Shown here in pieces: positions 62,962-64,000 of a DNA stretch of 64,000 nucleotides. The DNA comes from GM7GCV1 sp965222065 (GTDB lineage: Bacteria; Pseudomonadota; Gammaproteobacteria; Pseudomonadales; GM7GCV1). Position 1 is the first letter of the stretch. Each line of letters opens with the position of its first letter. The notes under the pieces were generated by a model, which did not search any database, was not told where the DNA came from, and saw only the letters and a program-made list of their open reading frames with translations. The translations under genes were made by a program, and so were the position numbers. The stretch is taken from assembly GCA_965222065.1 (NCBI GenBank), contig OZ244933.1:2170001-2234000 (forward strand), read 5' to 3'.

Positions 62962-63039
62962 TGACATTTGAACAAAAAATTGTCTCGTCAATTTTCGTAT
63001 GCTTTATGATTTTTGTCAGTCTTGAGCAATAATAAATAG

Positions 63040-63810
63040 ATGAACAATGTGCATATGCAAAACGCTGAATACCTTGAAGCACTGGGCGTGGTTCAGTATC
63101 GGCGACGAGAACTCCAGGTGCGGCAAGCCGCGTCGCAGGCTGATGACCACGACCTAAAGAGGGAAGTCATACATGAGCCTGATTTCTCTCGTGAACCCGG
63201 TGTTCACTCTTACAAGCCCTCTGCTCTTTCACCTGAGCCCAATGCACCAGAGCCAGCCCCTGCCAATAAAACACCTGATGCAGAGATCCATTCCATCCAT
63301 GTTGATCATCAGAGTGATGTCGCCCCGAAACCGGAACAACCTGTTGGGCAGAAAATAAGTTTTGACCTGTTAGTCTGGAAAACGGACAGATTGCTTGTCT
63401 GGGAAATTTCATCTGGAGAAGTGGATCAGGTCCCTGCCAAGCATCTGCTGGTCAATAATGTATTGAAAGCCCTATGGCCTGCCAATTTTCAAGGCGCAAA
63501 AATGCTGCAACAGTCCTGGCCGTTGCCAGACGCCAGTGTCAGTAAAAAAGCAGCAAGCGATTGGCTGGCCTCCATGCTTGCGGGACACTTGCAACAGGCA
63601 CCTAAAGTGCCGGTCTGGTTGATGGGTGAAACGGCACTGGAACTGATACCGGGCTTGCAGGATATGGATGACAGTCTATCCGGAACCCGGATTAAGCATC
63701 CTCAACTGGAGCTGGAACTCTATATCGGGCCTTCGCCGCAAGCCATGTTCGATAGCCCGATTTCGAAGGCCCGGACATGGCAGCTATTGCGCGAACTTCG
63801 CCATGGTTGA
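63040..63810 (+). CDS. holD: Divergent DNA polymerase III psi subunit
   Basis: 256 residues, about twice the E. coli length. The N-terminal EYLEALGVVQYRRRELQV matches the psi segment QLQQLGITQWSLRRP that binds chi. A Pro/Glu/His-rich linker (about 30-105) is followed by a domain whose LLVNNVLKALW resembles PLVSDVLRAL of psi and whose end, SPISKARTWQLLRELR, resembles the SP...AR..LW psi C-terminus. It lies directly before rimI, the same neighbour as holD in E. coli. Pseudomonads have a similarly long, hard-to-recognise psi. The start is ATG 63040 or 63055. Confidence 0.75.
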   Translation: MNNVHMQNAEYLEALGVVQYRRRELQVRQAASQADDHDLKREVIHEPDFSREPGVHSYKPSALSPEPNAPEPAPANKTPDAEIHSIHVDHQSDVAPKPEQPVGQKISFDLLVWKTDRLLVWEISSGEVDQVPAKHLLVNNVLKALWPANFQGAKMLQQSWPLPDASVSKKAASDWLASMLAGHLQQAPKVPVWLMGETALELIPGLQDMDDSLSGTRIKHPQLELELYIGPSPQAMFDSPISKARTWQLLRELRHG

Positions 63811-64000
63811 TCTGTCGTCCGCCCATTCATCAACTTTTCCAAACAATCTAGAGCTACAGAAAATAAAACCCGGGGATTGTGCCCAGGTGGCGGCTCTGCA
63901 CCAGCACCTGGATCATAGTGGCTGGAATGAAGCCATGTGGATGAGTGCCTTGGAAAAGTATCCATGCAGTTGGGTACTGATTACTAACAATCAGGTTCAA
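63803..64000 (+). CDS. rimI: Ribosomal protein alanine N-acetyltransferase, 5' part
   Basis: Cut by the right edge after 66 codons. The ATG at 63803 overlaps the psi gene by 8 nt. The residues MVDLSSAHSSTFPNN, then KIKPGDCAQVAALHQHLDHS and MWMSALEKYPCSWVLI fit the start of a RimI GNAT, though the first motifs are diverged. RimI acetylates ribosomal protein S18. Context with the psi gene supports the call. Confidence 0.7.
   Translation, partial: MVDLSSAHSSTFPNNLELQKIKPGDCAQVAALHQHLDHSGWNEAMWMSALEKYPCSWVLITNNQVQ

Noticed and set aside
1..64000. tRNA genes, CRISPR arrays, insertion sequences or prophage
   Set aside because: No cloverleaf-like sequence, regular spaced repeats, transposase or phage gene was seen.

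Overview
The window is a contiguous, gene-dense piece of a gammaproteobacterial chromosome of moderate GC. Gene content and order (gyrA-pheA-tyrA-aroA-cmk-rpsA-ihfB-lapA-lapB-pyrF; trpEGDC followed by a Vfr-type CRP, an OsmC protein and coq7; aroQ-prmA-DUF3426-dusB-fis-purH-purD; dksA-gluQ-pcnB-folK) match the Pseudomonas/Cellvibrio side of the class. An ectoine-degradation operon points to a heterotroph, probably marine, that meets compatible solutes. I see no tRNA, rRNA, CRISPR array, insertion sequence, prophage or integrase. Both ends cut through a gene.

Layout. 1-5.6 kb: the start of a GNAT/carbon-nitrogen hydrolase gene, divergent from a four-gene ectoine catabolic operon (doeB2, an EctB-like transaminase, doeA, doeC), then a TauE/SafE-type permease. 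6.6-19.4 kb: a DUF1624 membrane protein, gyrA, the aromatic amino acid genes pheA, tyrA and aroA, then cmk, rpsA, ihfB, the LPS-assembly genes lapA and lapB, pyrF and a ComEA-like protein. 19.4-23.8 kb: mltD and gloB on the minus strand, then a methyltransferase, rnhA and dnaQ. 24-28.8 kb: fabV, dapA, bamC, an MBL hydrolase and purC. A 385-nt gap follows, with a terminator, DnaA-box-like sites and short direct repeats. 29.2-36.5 kb: a small LRR lipoprotein and rsmJ, then minus-strand dapE, panB, a deoxynucleoside kinase, folK, pcnB, gluQ and dksA. 36.7-41.5 kb: sfsA and the trp genes, with a tryptophan-rich leader peptide before trpE. 41.5-52.8 kb: two tandem CRP paralogues, osmC, then coq7, purD, rhlE, purH, fis, dusB, a DUF3426 protein, prmA and aroQ. 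52.9-64 kb: pssA, a YiiX-like papain-fold protein, an AraC regulator divergent from a fadE-thiolase-fadJ-nitronate monooxygenase cluster, a small membrane protein, a divergent holD and the start of rimI.

How the genes work together. The doe operon would take ectoine to aspartate: DoeA opens the ring, DoeB2 removes the acetyl group, the transaminase yields aspartate semialdehyde and DoeC oxidises it. The fad cluster is a nearly complete beta-oxidation set. Most of the rest is housekeeping: replication, translation, envelope assembly, purine, folate, pantothenate and lysine synthesis.

Most interesting points: a probable leaderless trpL attenuation peptide; two adjacent CRP paralogues that keep the same DNA-reading residues; a divergent DNA polymerase III psi subunit (holD) in front of rimI; a catabolic EctB-type transaminase beside an M24 hydrolase that has lost its metal ligands and gained a low-complexity tail; an aroQ-prmA junction without accBC; and an RNA helicase inserted between purH and purD. 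None is a wholly new system. They are local variations on known gene neighbourhoods.
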